A stretch of DNA of 64,000 nt from Campylobacter concisus (GTDB lineage Bacteria > Campylobacterota > Campylobacteria > Campylobacterales > Campylobacteraceae): assembly GCF_003048905.1 (NCBI RefSeq), contig NZ_PIRO01000001.1, positions 1,054,001-1,118,000 on the forward strand, written 5' to 3'. The notes beneath the pieces are model-generated. The model was given only the letters and a program-made list of their open reading frames with translations, was not told the origin of the DNA and did no database searches. Below are positions 9,106 through 19,000 of this stretch, piece after piece. The translations under genes and the position numbers were made by a program. Within the stretch, counting starts at the first letter, position 1, and every line of letters begins with the position of its first letter.

Positions 9106-10055
9106 GTGTCTTTTTATCAAACGCCGTTATTGCCTTTTTGTTAGCGGAGTTTGTGCTTTTAGTTTTGATGAGCATTTCGCTCTTTTATGTCGTTAGGATC
9201 GTGAGGTCGTGGGATTACAATGCACTAACATCGCTTCAATACTCGCTTGAAAAGCAAAACTATCTTGTAAATACCATCTTACTTTTTTGCGTCTGTATCA
9301 AGATCGTATTGTTTATATTTTTTGCACTTTGCCTAAATGAACTCTCTGATATTGTGCCTGGTGCTATGTGTTCAGCTGGCGTGATTGGCTCAAATAAATT
9401 TGGTGGTATATTGATGCTCACTAAAATTTTGCTGATCTTTGGGCTTGGCATTTGGCTGGTTATAAATAAGCTTGACTTGCAGGCTCTAAATTTTCCTTAT
9501 CTAAAGAAAAAATACGCCATTTTTATCTGCCTTTTTGTCATGATACTACTTGAGCTTGGTATAGAAATTTCGTTTTTTTACAATATTCCACTAAAAGTGC
9601 CGGTCTTTTGCTGCTCTGTCACTTTTCAAGCTCCAAAGCTACCATTTGGCTATACAAATTTTGGCTTAGTAAGCGTATTTTACGTGCTATTTTTTGTCAT
9701 TTTGGTGCTAAATTTTTTAAAGCAAAGTATGGCGAGCTTTGTGGCAAATTTATTGTTTTTGGTGCTTAGCTACTATGCCATCACCTACTTTTTTGGCCTT
9801 TACGTTTACGAGCAACCAAACCATAAATGCCCATACTGCATGCTAAAAGGTGACTATTTTTATGTTGGCTACCTTATCTGGGGCAGCTTGTTTCTGGGCG
9901 TTTTCTACGGCCTTATGCCATATCTTGTTGAGATCATCACAAAGACAAACTACTCACACAAGCTTAAATTTTCATCGATCTGGCTAGGTGTTTGCGTGCT
10001 GATATGCTCGCTTTATGTCCTGAAATATTATTTGTTAAGAGGATTTTTATTTTGA
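9102..10055 (+). CDS. Polytopic membrane protein with CxxC pair, NosL/ABC cluster
   Basis: A 317-residue protein with about eight hydrophobic segments spread over its length. Notable cysteines are a pair in an external loop (PVFCCSV, near residues 168-169) and a CPYC motif near 245 (HKCPYCMLKG). Such pairs could bind Cu(I) or take part in thiol exchange, as in DsbB/VKOR-type proteins, though I see no full match to those families. The start overlaps the ATPase stop by four bases and its own stop overlaps the next gene by four, so it is firmly part of the operon. A membrane copper or thiol-handling component is the working guess. Confidence 0.6.
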   Translation: MSVFLSNAVIAFLLAEFVLLVLMSISLFYVVRIVRSWDYNALTSLQYSLEKQNYLVNTILLFCVCIKIVLFIFFALCLNELSDIVPGAMCSAGVIGSNKFGGILMLTKILLIFGLGIWLVINKLDLQALNFPYLKKKYAIFICLFVMILLELGIEISFFYNIPLKVPVFCCSVTFQAPKLPFGYTNFGLVSVFYVLFFVILVLNFLKQSMASFVANLLFLVLSYYAITYFFGLYVYEQPNHKCPYCMLKGDYFYVGYLIWGSLFLGVFYGLMPYLVEIITKTNYSHKLKFSSIWLGVCVLICSLYVLKYYLLRGFLF

Positions 10056-10561
10056 TAAAGCAAATTTTTTCTCTCTGTTTGTTAGCCCTAGTTTTAGCCG
10101 TACTTGCCTATAATGCAGACATAAGTGATGATAAAATTTTAGTTTTAAATAACGGCAAATCTGAGCCAATAGAGCAACTTATGCCAAATAAATTTATATG
10201 TTATGAGAGTAGGACACTCATCGCTGATAATAACGATACGGCTCAAGCCATCATGCCAAACGGCGACATTTACTTCTTTAACGATATTACAAATTCTTTC
10301 ATCTGGTATATGTGGCAAAAGAGCAAAGATAAGATCAAACTATATGTCTATTCAAGAGATACAAACCGCTACATACTAGCACAAAATGCGTGGTACTCAA
10401 GGGTTGATATAACTCCCATGGGATACGGCATAGGGGCGTACGAGTTTCACACATATGGCATAAATGACAACTATTTTAAAGAGGTCTTACTATACGCAGC
10501 ACGTGGTGAGACGCTACTAAATCCATATATAAACATCTTGCTTTCAGAAAATAAGATATAA
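10052..10561 (+). CDS. Membrane-anchored NosL-like protein, degenerate metal motif
   Basis: The start is a TTG at 10052, overlapping the previous stop and preceded at 10037-10043 by AAGAGGA. A TTG at 9992 is in frame but buried in the previous gene. The 169-residue product has an N-terminal membrane anchor (about 3-22). Its later half resembles NosL: NGDIYFFNDITNSFIWY corresponds to the usual segment around the FDD motif, and DITPMGYGIGAYEF to the TPMGxGxxAF closing motif. The CGM copper motif is replaced by CYES. So it probably keeps the fold but not the usual metal ligands, perhaps acting as a docking partner for the tandem NosL protein. It is the last gene of the operon. Confidence 0.6.
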   Translation: MIKQIFSLCLLALVLAVLAYNADISDDKILVLNNGKSEPIEQLMPNKFICYESRTLIADNNDTAQAIMPNGDIYFFNDITNSFIWYMWQKSKDKIKLYVYSRDTNRYILAQNAWYSRVDITPMGYGIGAYEFHTYGINDNYFKEVLLYAARGETLLNPYINILLSENKI

Positions 10562-10571
10562 ATTTATGAAG

Positions 10572-11167
10572 TTAGTTGATCTGTTTTAGATGATTGATCG
10601 TTTTAGTCATAGTTTTAAACATGATCTCAATCTTTTCATCATTGTAATCTGTGGCGTTGCTATCAATCATCTTATTAAGATAGTCGCACCCATCTTGATA
10701 TCCTAGAGTGCAAGCTTTAAAAACATACCTTTTTGCTAAGCGATAGTCCTGATTTATGCCTTTGCCTAGCGCATATAAAACACCTAAATTATGGCAAGCT
10801 TGAGCGACATCACCGTCGCAAGCCTTTTTGCATAGATTGATAGCCTTGATATAGTCTTGTCCTATGCCTTGATCTTTTATGCATAAAGCCCCTAAATTTA
10901 GACAGCTACCAGCAAATCCGCCATCGCACGATCGTTTATACAGCTCGGCTACTTTGTGATAGTCTTATTTTACGCCTTTGGCATCCTCGTATAAAATTCC
11001 CAAGTTATGACAAGCACGGGCAACATTGCCATTACAACCTTTTTGCCATTGCTTGGCAGCTTTATCAAACTCGCCTTTATTATAAGCTTCAAGTCTAAGC
11101 TCAATAAAGATCCTTACAAAGACTGGTAGCTAGTAAAACAATGGATAAAAAACAGCCTTTTCTCCAT
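10572..11167 (-). pseudogene. Decayed Sel1-repeat protein gene
   Basis: Read on the minus strand, the region encodes about four Sel1 repeats (LEAYNKGEFDKAAKQWQ, ACHNLGILYEDAKGVK, SCLNLGALCIKDQGIGQDY, ACHNLGVLYALGKGINQDY), ending at a TAA at 10572-10574. Within the repeats a TAA at 10965-10967 stands where glutamine is expected in KGVKxDY, consistent with a CAA to TAA change. The amino end is also broken. A signal-peptide-like stretch (GCFLSIVLLATSLC) lies in a different frame from the repeats, so at least one frameshift is needed to join them. The intact relative at 5129-5953 suggests an old duplicate or lost paralogue. The start is uncertain. Confidence 0.8.
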
Positions 11168-11229
11168 TTTTGTAAATTTGTTGTTTTTTGGTTTAGCTTG
11201 TCTTCTTTTATTAGAGGAATAAGCCAAAT

Positions 11230-12003
11230 TTAGTACCTAACGTTATTAACCTTTAAAAAGTCTCTTAGGTCTTCATATTCGCTATTTTCAAAGTAGCGCC
11301 ATTTGCCAGGCTTTAGCATATCAAGGCTAACACGCCCAAAACTAACACGTTTTAGATCCATCACTTCAAGGTCAAAGTATCCAAAGAAACGGCGAAGCTC
11401 TCTGTTTTGCCCTTCGTTGATGATGACCTTTAGTTTTGTGTAACCACCACTTGAGCCAAAGATTTTGTAGGCTAGAAATGGCTTAAATTCCATTGATTTT
11501 ATAGTGGTTTTTGCGTGTGCGCCTTTGGTGGCGTCCTTGGCGAAAAAGCCATTTGTCATCGCTTCTATCACCTCTTTTGTCACCTCGCCTTTTACTTTTA
11601 GGTAGTATTCGCGCTCTAAATCGCTATTCATGAGCGCTGTGGCGATCGCTGGGGCGTCAGTTAGTAAAAGTAGCCCTTCACTTGCATAGTCTAAGCGTCC
11701 TACGCTAACAAATTTTGTAAATTTCTTATCTAGCGTATCATAGATCGTCTTTCGTCCGCGGTCATCTTTTTTGCTAACTAGCTCACCCTTTTGTTTATGA
11801 TAAACGATAACAGTAAATTCCTTTTTTAGCTTTATCAAACGGCCGTTTATACGCACTTTATCATCTTCATCCACGCTTGTAGCAAGGTCATTAACCACAC
11901 GACCTGCTATGCTAACCTTGCCAGCTTTTATCAGCTCATCTGCCTCACGGCGTGAGTAGTTTGTGTTATGTGAGATAAATTTATTTAGTCTTGTTTTTTC
12001 CAT
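11230..12003 (-). CDS. rluB: RluB/RsuA-family 16S/23S rRNA pseudouridine synthase
   Basis: A 257-residue protein with an N-terminal S4 RNA-binding domain (about 1-60, RLNKFISHNTNYSRREADEL) and an RsuA-type catalytic domain with the motif GRLDYASEGLLLLT, whose aspartate is the catalytic residue. It isomerises a uridine in ribosomal RNA. RluB of 23S rRNA is the likeliest assignment, but RluE/RluF/RsuA relatives look alike. It ends a minus-strand series with kdsD, rnj and rsmA, starting 2 bases after kdsD, so they are probably co-transcribed. Confidence 0.85.
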   Translation of the reverse strand: MEKTRLNKFISHNTNYSRREADELIKAGKVSIAGRVVNDLATSVDEDDKVRINGRLIKLKKEFTVIVYHKQKGELVSKKDDRGRKTIYDTLDKKFTKFVSVGRLDYASEGLLLLTDAPAIATALMNSDLEREYYLKVKGEVTKEVIEAMTNGFFAKDATKGAHAKTTIKSMEFKPFLAYKIFGSSGGYTKLKVIINEGQNRELRRFFGYFDLEVMDLKRVSFGRVSLDMLKPGKWRYFENSEYEDLRDFLKVNNVRY

Positions 12004-12005
12004 TT

Positions 12006-12959
12006 TTATAGTCCTAAATTTGCAAGGTCGTGGATATGTAAAACTCCAACAGGTACGCCATCTTCAACAACGGCAAGAAGCTGAATTTTATACTTTTCTA
12101 TGAGGGCTAACGCATCCACGGCTAGCATTTCCTTGTCGTTTATCTCTTTTGGATGCAATGTTGCAAATTTCATTGCTGGCTCGTCTAGATCAAAGTCTTC
12201 TCGCATAAGTGCACGTCTAAGATCGCCGTCGCTTAAAATAGCATCTAACACACCATCTTTATCGATGATTAGGACCGTGCCAAGTTTACCGTGTGTCATA
12301 GTATCGATTGCTTTTTTTAGGCTCGCATTCCAGCGAACTATCGGTAAATTTTCGCTCCTCATCACATCTTTGACCTTTAAAAATAGCCTCTTGCCAAGGC
12401 TGCCACCTGGATGAAAATTTGCAAAGTCCTCTTTTTTAAAGCCTCGCCTTTGCATCAAACAAACAGCCAATGCATCGCCAAGAGCTAACGTTAGTGTTGT
12501 TGATGCTGTTGGGGCAGCATTTAGTGGGCAGGCCTCTTTCTCTACGTCGATAGTGATAAAGGCGTCGCTAAATTTACCAAGTGAGCTTGTTTTACTCCTT
12601 GCCATGGCGACTATTTTCACGCCAAAGCGTTTTACGTGAGGCAAAATTTTGATAAGCTCATCGCTCTCGCCACTAAAACTAATGGCTAACAAAACATCAT
12701 CCTTTTCTATCATGCCAAGGTCGCCGTGCATAGCCTCTGTTGGGTGTAAGAAAAAGCTTGGCGTTCCAGTGCTTGCAAGCGTAGCAGCGATCTTTGCACC
12801 CACGTGACCACTCTTGCCCACGCCTGTGACTATGACCTTACCCTTCGCGTTAAATATCAAATTTACAGCGTCTTCTATGGCTAAATTTTTAGCATGCCTT
12901 AAAAGCTCGTTTGCTTCTATCTCTAAAACTTCGGCTGCGATTTGGTTCATTGTCTGCAT
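12006..12959 (-). CDS. kdsD: Arabinose-5-phosphate isomerase (KdsD/KpsF/GutQ)
   Basis: A 317-residue protein with an SIS sugar-isomerase domain (about 1-180; VTGVGKSGHVGAKIAATLAS, HPTEAMHGDLGMI, SFSGESDE) followed by a CBS pair (about 205-317). It interconverts ribulose-5-phosphate and arabinose-5-phosphate, the first step toward KDO for lipooligosaccharide. Length and domain order match the family. It starts 9 bases after the stop of the RNase J gene, within the same minus-strand run. Confidence 0.9.
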   Translation of the reverse strand: MQTMNQIAAEVLEIEANELLRHAKNLAIEDAVNLIFNAKGKVIVTGVGKSGHVGAKIAATLASTGTPSFFLHPTEAMHGDLGMIEKDDVLLAISFSGESDELIKILPHVKRFGVKIVAMARSKTSSLGKFSDAFITIDVEKEACPLNAAPTASTTLTLALGDALAVCLMQRRGFKKEDFANFHPGGSLGKRLFLKVKDVMRSENLPIVRWNASLKKAIDTMTHGKLGTVLIIDKDGVLDAILSDGDLRRALMREDFDLDEPAMKFATLHPKEINDKEMLAVDALALIEKYKIQLLAVVEDGVPVGVLHIHDLANLGL

Positions 12960-12968
12960 AAATTTCCC

Positions 12969-15098
12969 TTACATTAGATAGATAATAGGCACGATAGTCG
13001 GGTATTTTTTGACTTTTCTAAAGATGTGTTTTCGAATGACCTGACGCACCTGCCCCTCGAGCAGTCTGCCATCTTTTAAAAGCTCCTCTTTGACGTTGCT
13101 TAAAAACTGCGTCAAAATTTCTTGCATCTCTTTACTAAACTCAGCATCTTGTTTATTGCCCACAAGGCCGTAGCTAATGACGCGAGGCTTATTGATGAGT
13201 TTTGCGCCATGACGTGAAATTTGAGCGATTATCATGACGACCCCTGCTTCAGCTAAGTTTTGTCTATCAATGACGACATCATCTGAAATTTGTTTATTTA
13301 TTTGATTGTCAATAAATACCTTGCCCGTTTTTACTGTTCTTACACGCTTTAGGTATTTTTGACATATCTCCATCTGATCACCATCACTCATTAGATAGAT
13401 ATTTCTTTCATCTACACCGCAAGCTACGGCTGTTTCTTTGTGTTTCGCAATGTGATTGTATTCGCCGTGCACTGGTAGGAAGTATTTTGGTTTTATAAGA
13501 CGAAGCATCAGCTTTTGCTCCTCTTGTGCTGCGTGGCCGCTGACGTGAATCTCACTAAAGTCTTGGTACGCGACGCTGGCACCTGATTTGATAAGGAAAT
13601 TTAGCACCGTTGAGACACTATTTTCGTTACCAGGGATCGCCTTTGAGCTGATGATGATCTGATCTGTTGGTTTTATTTTTATGTATTTGTGCTCATCTGT
13701 AGCCATTCGGTATAGCGCACTCATGGTCTCACCTTGGCTTCCTGTTGTTACGATTAACACCTCATCATCTTTAAACTTACCAACTTCATTTGCGTCAATA
13801 AAAATTTTCTTATCAAGTTTGATATAGCCAAGCTCCATTGCAGTGTATAAATTTCGCTCCATTGATCTACCGATGACACAGACTTTGCGGTTGTATTTTA
13901 GCCCCCACTCGATCGCTTGATAGACGCGGTGAATGTTTGAACTAAATGTACTCATTATCACACGACCTTTGGCTTTGGAAAATATCGCGTCAAAGGTCTT
14001 GCCCACGCTACTTTCACTCTTTGTAAAGCCTTCTTTGTAGCTGTTTGTGCTATCGCTCATGAGACAGAGCACGCCGCGCTCGCCGTAGTATGCGAGTCTG
14101 CCAAGATCAGTTGGGTAGCCGTCGATCGGTGTATGGTCGATCTTAAAGTCGCCTGTATGAATGATCGTACCAGCTTTTGTGCTGATGGCAAGTGCAGAAG
14201 CATCGATGATAGAGTGGGTTATATGTATCCACTCGACTTCAAAATCACCTATAAGATATGGTTTTCTTTTCTCGACAGAGCGGAAAAGCGAACGCTCTTG
14301 TTTTAGGCCATGCTCTTCAAATTTATTATTTATCATTCCAAGCGGAAGTGGTGTTGCATAGATAGGAAATTTGAACTCTTTGTAAAAATAAGGCACCGCG
14401 CCGATGTGATCCTCGTGCGCGTGAGTGATGATGACGCCTTTTATCTTATCTTTTATTTTTCTAACATAGTCAAAGTCAGGGATTAGTATATCTACGCCGT
14501 GCATACTTTCGCTAGGAAAGCTCATGCCTATATCCACGATGATCGCACTATCTTGTGTTTCAAAGATGGTCATATTGCCACCGATCTCACCAAGTCCACC
14601 AAGAGGTGTTATACGGATCTTGTGTTCGCTAGAGTTTAGATACTTCATCGGCTCCAGACGAAGCTCGTGAACGGCCTTATTTGCCACCATTGCACTTGCG
14701 ATATCTTGCTGCCATTGCTCATTGCCGTTTAGCTTAGCTGGTAAATTTTTCTTTGGCTTTTTAGCTTTTTTAGGCTTTTCTTTTTGTTCTTGCGTTTTGG
14801 TTTTTGTTTCTTGTGATTCTTGTTTTTGCTCTTTTAGCTTATTGTTTTCGCCATTTTTGTTTTGATTTTTGTTGTTTCTTGGCTTTTTTGGGCGAGAATT
14901 TTGGCTCTTTGGCTCGGCGTGCGTTTCAGTTTCAGCTTGCTCTGCTGCAAAGAAATTATCTATTACGCTTTTACTTGCTAGTAAAGCTTGCTCGGTAGTT
15001 TCGCCCTCTTGTTTTGGTTTATTTTTTGGTCTAAATCTTCGTCTTTTGTTGTTTTTGCTTTGGTTAGTTACAACTTTCTCTTCGTTTTTGTCGTTCAT
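12969..15098 (-). CDS. rnj: Ribonuclease J
   Basis: A 709-residue protein. The first 130 or so residues are a lysine/asparagine/glutamine-rich low-complexity extension, typical for epsilonproteobacterial RNase J. From about 160 the metallo-beta-lactamase core begins (GGLGEIGGNMTIFE; HxHxDH motif in ITHAHEDHIGAVPYF), then the beta-CASP domain and the C-terminal domain. It is a 5'-3' exonuclease and endonuclease of mRNA decay and rRNA processing in bacteria lacking RNase E. The start overlaps the end of rsmA by 35 bases; a ribosome site (AAAGGAAGATA) lies inside rsmA just before it, so translation may be coupled. Confidence 0.92.
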   Translation of the reverse strand: MNDKNEEKVVTNQSKNNKRRRFRPKNKPKQEGETTEQALLASKSVIDNFFAAEQAETETHAEPKSQNSRPKKPRNNKNQNKNGENNKLKEQKQESQETKTKTQEQKEKPKKAKKPKKNLPAKLNGNEQWQQDIASAMVANKAVHELRLEPMKYLNSSEHKIRITPLGGLGEIGGNMTIFETQDSAIIVDIGMSFPSESMHGVDILIPDFDYVRKIKDKIKGVIITHAHEDHIGAVPYFYKEFKFPIYATPLPLGMINNKFEEHGLKQERSLFRSVEKRKPYLIGDFEVEWIHITHSIIDASALAISTKAGTIIHTGDFKIDHTPIDGYPTDLGRLAYYGERGVLCLMSDSTNSYKEGFTKSESSVGKTFDAIFSKAKGRVIMSTFSSNIHRVYQAIEWGLKYNRKVCVIGRSMERNLYTAMELGYIKLDKKIFIDANEVGKFKDDEVLIVTTGSQGETMSALYRMATDEHKYIKIKPTDQIIISSKAIPGNENSVSTVLNFLIKSGASVAYQDFSEIHVSGHAAQEEQKLMLRLIKPKYFLPVHGEYNHIAKHKETAVACGVDERNIYLMSDGDQMEICQKYLKRVRTVKTGKVFIDNQINKQISDDVVIDRQNLAEAGVVMIIAQISRHGAKLINKPRVISYGLVGNKQDAEFSKEMQEILTQFLSNVKEELLKDGRLLEGQVRQVIRKHIFRKVKKYPTIVPIIYLM

Positions 15099-15906
15099 TA
15101 TCTTCCTTTAATCTTTCAAATACTTTTAGATAAGAATCGACATCTAGCTCGTGCGGACGTAAATTTTGAGCTAAGCCTAGGCTTTCAAAAATTTCTTCTA
15201 ACGCATTTTTGTCAAAATTTGTGGATAAATTTTTCAAAAGCGTCTTTCTTGGCAAAGCAAACGTAGCTCTTAAAAATACTTTAAAAGCCTCGTATTGTTT
15301 TGCATCTTTGAAAATCCCGTCTTTGCCAAAAATCTTTTTTATTTTTTGTAGTTTGATGACTGAAGATGTGACCTTTGGAGGTGGATTAAAAAGCTTTGCA
15401 TCCACGTCAAACAAAAGCTCGCACCTGCCTTGCAGTGAAGCGAAGATCGATAAAGAACTAAATTCTTTATCCTTGCTCTTTGCACTAAATTTAAGAGCAA
15501 CCTCTTTTTGTATCATCACAATAAGCCCAAGGCATTTTTCGTCATCTATCGCATTTAGTATCATCTTCGTAGCAACGTAATAGGGCAAATTTGCGACTAA
15601 AAAGTAGTTCTCGCTACTTAGTCCGCCCTCTTGCTGCCACTGCTCTAAAGCATCTTTACAAAAAAGTTTTAATTGTCCATTTTGGATCTCATTTGCAAAT
15701 TTGGCCTTTAAAATTTGAAACAGCTCACAATCTATCTCAAAACAGGTTGTCTTGTAAATTTGCAAAAGTCTAAATGTCAAATCACCTAAGCCAGGCCCAA
15801 TCTCAACGACGTTTGCTACGTCCTTGGGTATCGCTTGGATGATCTTGTTTAGTGTCGCTTTGTCTTGTAAAAAATTCTGTCCAAAGTGCTTTTTTGCCTT
15901 TATCAT
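15064..15906 (-). CDS. rsmA: 16S rRNA dimethyladenosine transferase RsmA (KsgA)
   Basis: About 280 residues, an SAM-dependent dimethyltransferase that modifies two adjacent adenosines near the 3' end of 16S rRNA. The N-terminus KAKKHFGQNFLQD, the SAM motif VVEIGPGLGDLTF and the NLPYYVA motif (IV) are diagnostic. I prefer the ATG at 15906 (MIKAKKHFGQ) over an in-frame TTG at 15924, because the family usually starts a few residues before this segment. It is the first gene of the rsmA-rnj-kdsD-rluB run. Confidence 0.92.
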   Translation of the reverse strand: MIKAKKHFGQNFLQDKATLNKIIQAIPKDVANVVEIGPGLGDLTFRLLQIYKTTCFEIDCELFQILKAKFANEIQNGQLKLFCKDALEQWQQEGGLSSENYFLVANLPYYVATKMILNAIDDEKCLGLIVMIQKEVALKFSAKSKDKEFSSLSIFASLQGRCELLFDVDAKLFNPPPKVTSSVIKLQKIKKIFGKDGIFKDAKQYEAFKVFLRATFALPRKTLLKNLSTNFDKNALEEIFESLGLAQNLRPHELDVDSYLKVFERLKEDNERQKRRESCN

Positions 15907-15976
15907 AGCCGCGATATTAGCCAAAAATTACTTATACAATGATTACAAGTTTAGTTTAATCATATATAAAATGGAC

Positions 15977-15982
15977 TATAAT
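15977..15982 (+). promoter_or_regulatory. -10 box for the helicase gene
   Basis: TATAAT lies 30 bases before the start codon of the helicase gene in the short divergent gap after rsmA. No clear -35 is seen, as is usual for the main sigma factor in Campylobacter. Confidence 0.5.
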
Positions 15983-16012
15983 CACTAAATAATAACGAAA
16001 TAGGGCATAAAT

Positions 16013-19000
16013 TTGAGCAAGGCAAATACCTTAAAATACTTTTTATTATCACAATATTTGGAGCCAAAAACCTTAGACGAGCCAAAAAAGACAAATACGA
16101 AATTTAAAAAATCAATAGACCTTGACATCGCAAATTTCGATGAGAAATTTCTACAAATTTTAAGAGCATTTGATAGCTCACTTTTAAAAAATGGTATAGA
16201 AATTTCAATTTATGGTGGTATTTTTGAGACTGACTTGCTTGCCATTTATATATCAAAGCTGGCAAAGGTAAAATTTGAAAAAGAACAAATTTTAGATGAG
16301 CTACGCTCTGAGCAAACGAGCTTTGATAAGGCGTTTTGCTATAAATTTAAGCTTACTGGTGATTTGGTATTTTGCAAAGATGATCAAAATTTTGCTTTAA
16401 AAGATGTAAATTTAGATGATGAGCTAAGCCCATTTTTCACGCCATGCTCATCTGATGATCTTTTCATCTCAACAGCTCCTTGGGCAATGGCTCGTCTAAA
16501 TCATCTAAAAGAGATAAGCCAAAGTGACTTTAGCAAAGAGTGTGAGCGTATAAAAGATAAGCTATCTATCTATAAAGAAAAAATGGAATTTGGCAAATAT
16601 ATAAAGCTTATCAACGATGAGCTAAAAAGTGCACTTAAAACACCATTTTGTAATGATTTCTTAAGGCTTGAAGTAAAGATCATAAATCCAAATTTTAAAG
16701 AAAATGATAGCCTTTTAAATAGCTTTTTCATAGATGATATAAATTTGCTTATCAAATTTTACGAGTCAGGCAGGACGCACGAGCTAACGGATCAGTTTTT
16801 GGATGAGGGCAGTGAGAATAAATTTGAAAGACTTGATGTAAGAGATGAGCAAAATAAAAGGCTTGTTAGAGATTTTTTTAAAGCAGAAGAGTATCCAAGA
16901 TCGGCCTTTGCTAGCGACTTTGCTTTAAATTTCTCACAGCAAATTGCTGTTAATAACATCATTAAAAAATTTAAAGAAAAAAGTGGTGGAATTTATAGCG
17001 TAAATGGTACTCCAGGAACCGGTAAAACAACGCTTTTAAAAGACGTAATGGCTGAAGTTGTTACGCTTAGAGCGATGAAACTCGCGCAAATGAGCAGACA
17101 TGATATCTTTGCTCCAGTTCGAGATAGTAGCGATAAGGTGATTTATTTTACTCTAAATAAAGAACTTCAGGGCTATGAGATGGTTGTTAGCTCTTGCAAT
17201 AACGGTGCGGTTGAAATTTTAAGTAAAGAGCTTAGCCAGTTAAAAAGTATTGGTAGTTATGCAGGCGAGATTGATTATTTTAAATTTATAGCTACAAGGC
17301 TTCTCTCGGCTGATGAAAAGACAAATTTTGGAGAAAAATCTTTTATCTCAAAACCTGCATGGGGGCTTTTTTGCATACCTCTTGGCTCAAAGCAAAATAA
17401 GTCAAATTTTATTTTCAACGCGATTAATGGTGTAAAGATCGAAAAAACACATAGTCAGTTTGAAGATATTTCAAAAGAATTTAAAGAATTTATAGAGCAA
17501 GATGGCTTTTTGATGGGGCTTGGCAAATACTTGGCTACCGGCGAAGGAGTTGATGACTACGACGTGGCAAAGGAGAAATTTAATCAAGCCCTACACGAAG
17601 TAAATCTACTTTTTAGTGAGATCAGGATCAAAGAAGAGGAGCTAAAAAGTATAAATAGCGAGCTTATAAATATCGATAAAAGACTTGATAACTATAATTC
17701 AGCAAAGCAAATAGATGAGCTCTTAAGGCCACTAATAGATGAGCTAGATTTGAGCAAAAATGAGCTAGAGCAAAAGGTGGCTGAAGCTAACGAGCTAACA
17801 AAGCTTATTGGCCAAAATGAAATTTTGCAAGAGTATCTAAGTACGCCTATAAAGCCATCGTTTTTTATTTTCCAGCAAATTTTAAAGACGCAAGCTTTTG
17901 AAAAATATAACAATGAAGCGCAAAAAGTTAGTGAGATAAATCGCCAAATAGCTGAGCAAAATTTGAAAGCAAGCAAGCAAAATAGTGAAAATAAAGAGAA
18001 GAATGAAGTAAAATTAAACGAACTAAAAGCTCAAATAACTCAGCTTGAAGAGAAAATTTTAGAACTTAATACCAAGATAGACCATCTAAACAAGCTTAAT
18101 GATGACTTTATTAGACGTCAAAAATTAATTGGTAGAAGCGAAGAGCTTGATAGCTTTTTAAATGGTAGTTTTAATCAGAGTAATGAAGATATGCAAAAGA
18201 GTATGCCATTTATGATGGAGCGTGATCTTGATGAGAAACCCCACAAGACGAAGCTTTTTAAGGCAAGAATTAAGCTTTTTAAAGAAGCGCTTAATCTGCA
18301 TAAAGCCACTATCTTTGCTTGCAAAGAAGCTGTTAGAACAAATTTACGAGCTCTTAGTGTTATATTTAATGATGAAAAAATGGCTGAGAAAAACGGGCTT
18401 GAGGCTAAAGATAGACGTGAAATAATAAAAGGATTATTTTTACTAACGCCAGTTGTTAGTTCTACTTTTGCATCTTTTAATAATAGCTTTAAAGAGCTAC
18501 TAAATGGCGATATAGGTTTGCTCTTAATAGATGAGGCAGGGCAGGCAAATTTAACTAACGCATTAGGCGCATTGCTTCGTTCAAACATGGCTGTTGTAGT
18601 TGGCGATCCACTTCAACTTGAGCCTGTTGTAACATTACCACCAGCTTTAAATAACGCTATTTTACGCTACTGTGATGCAAAGGATGAGTTTAATCTACTA
18701 AAATCATCAGTTCAACTTCGAGCCGATAAAGTACAAAATATTGGTACATGTATAAAAGGAGAGGGTAAGTCCATTTGGGTTGGTTCGCCACTTATCGTTC
18801 ATAGAAGGTGCGCTAACCCTATGTTTAAAATTTCAAACGAGACAACATATGATGATATGATGATACTTGGTAGAGGTAGTGAAAGTAAACTTAGTGATCC
18901 TAATATCAAAACAGAATGGATTGACGTTAGTAGTGATGAATGGATAGGTAATTATAATAAAGCCGAAGGTATGATCGTTAAAGAGCTTTTAGATGGTAAG

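Noticed and set aside
14745-15060. Low-complexity T-rich stretch as a possible repeat element
   Set aside because: It encodes the Lys/Asn/Gln-rich N-terminal extension of RNase J in frame with its catalytic domain.
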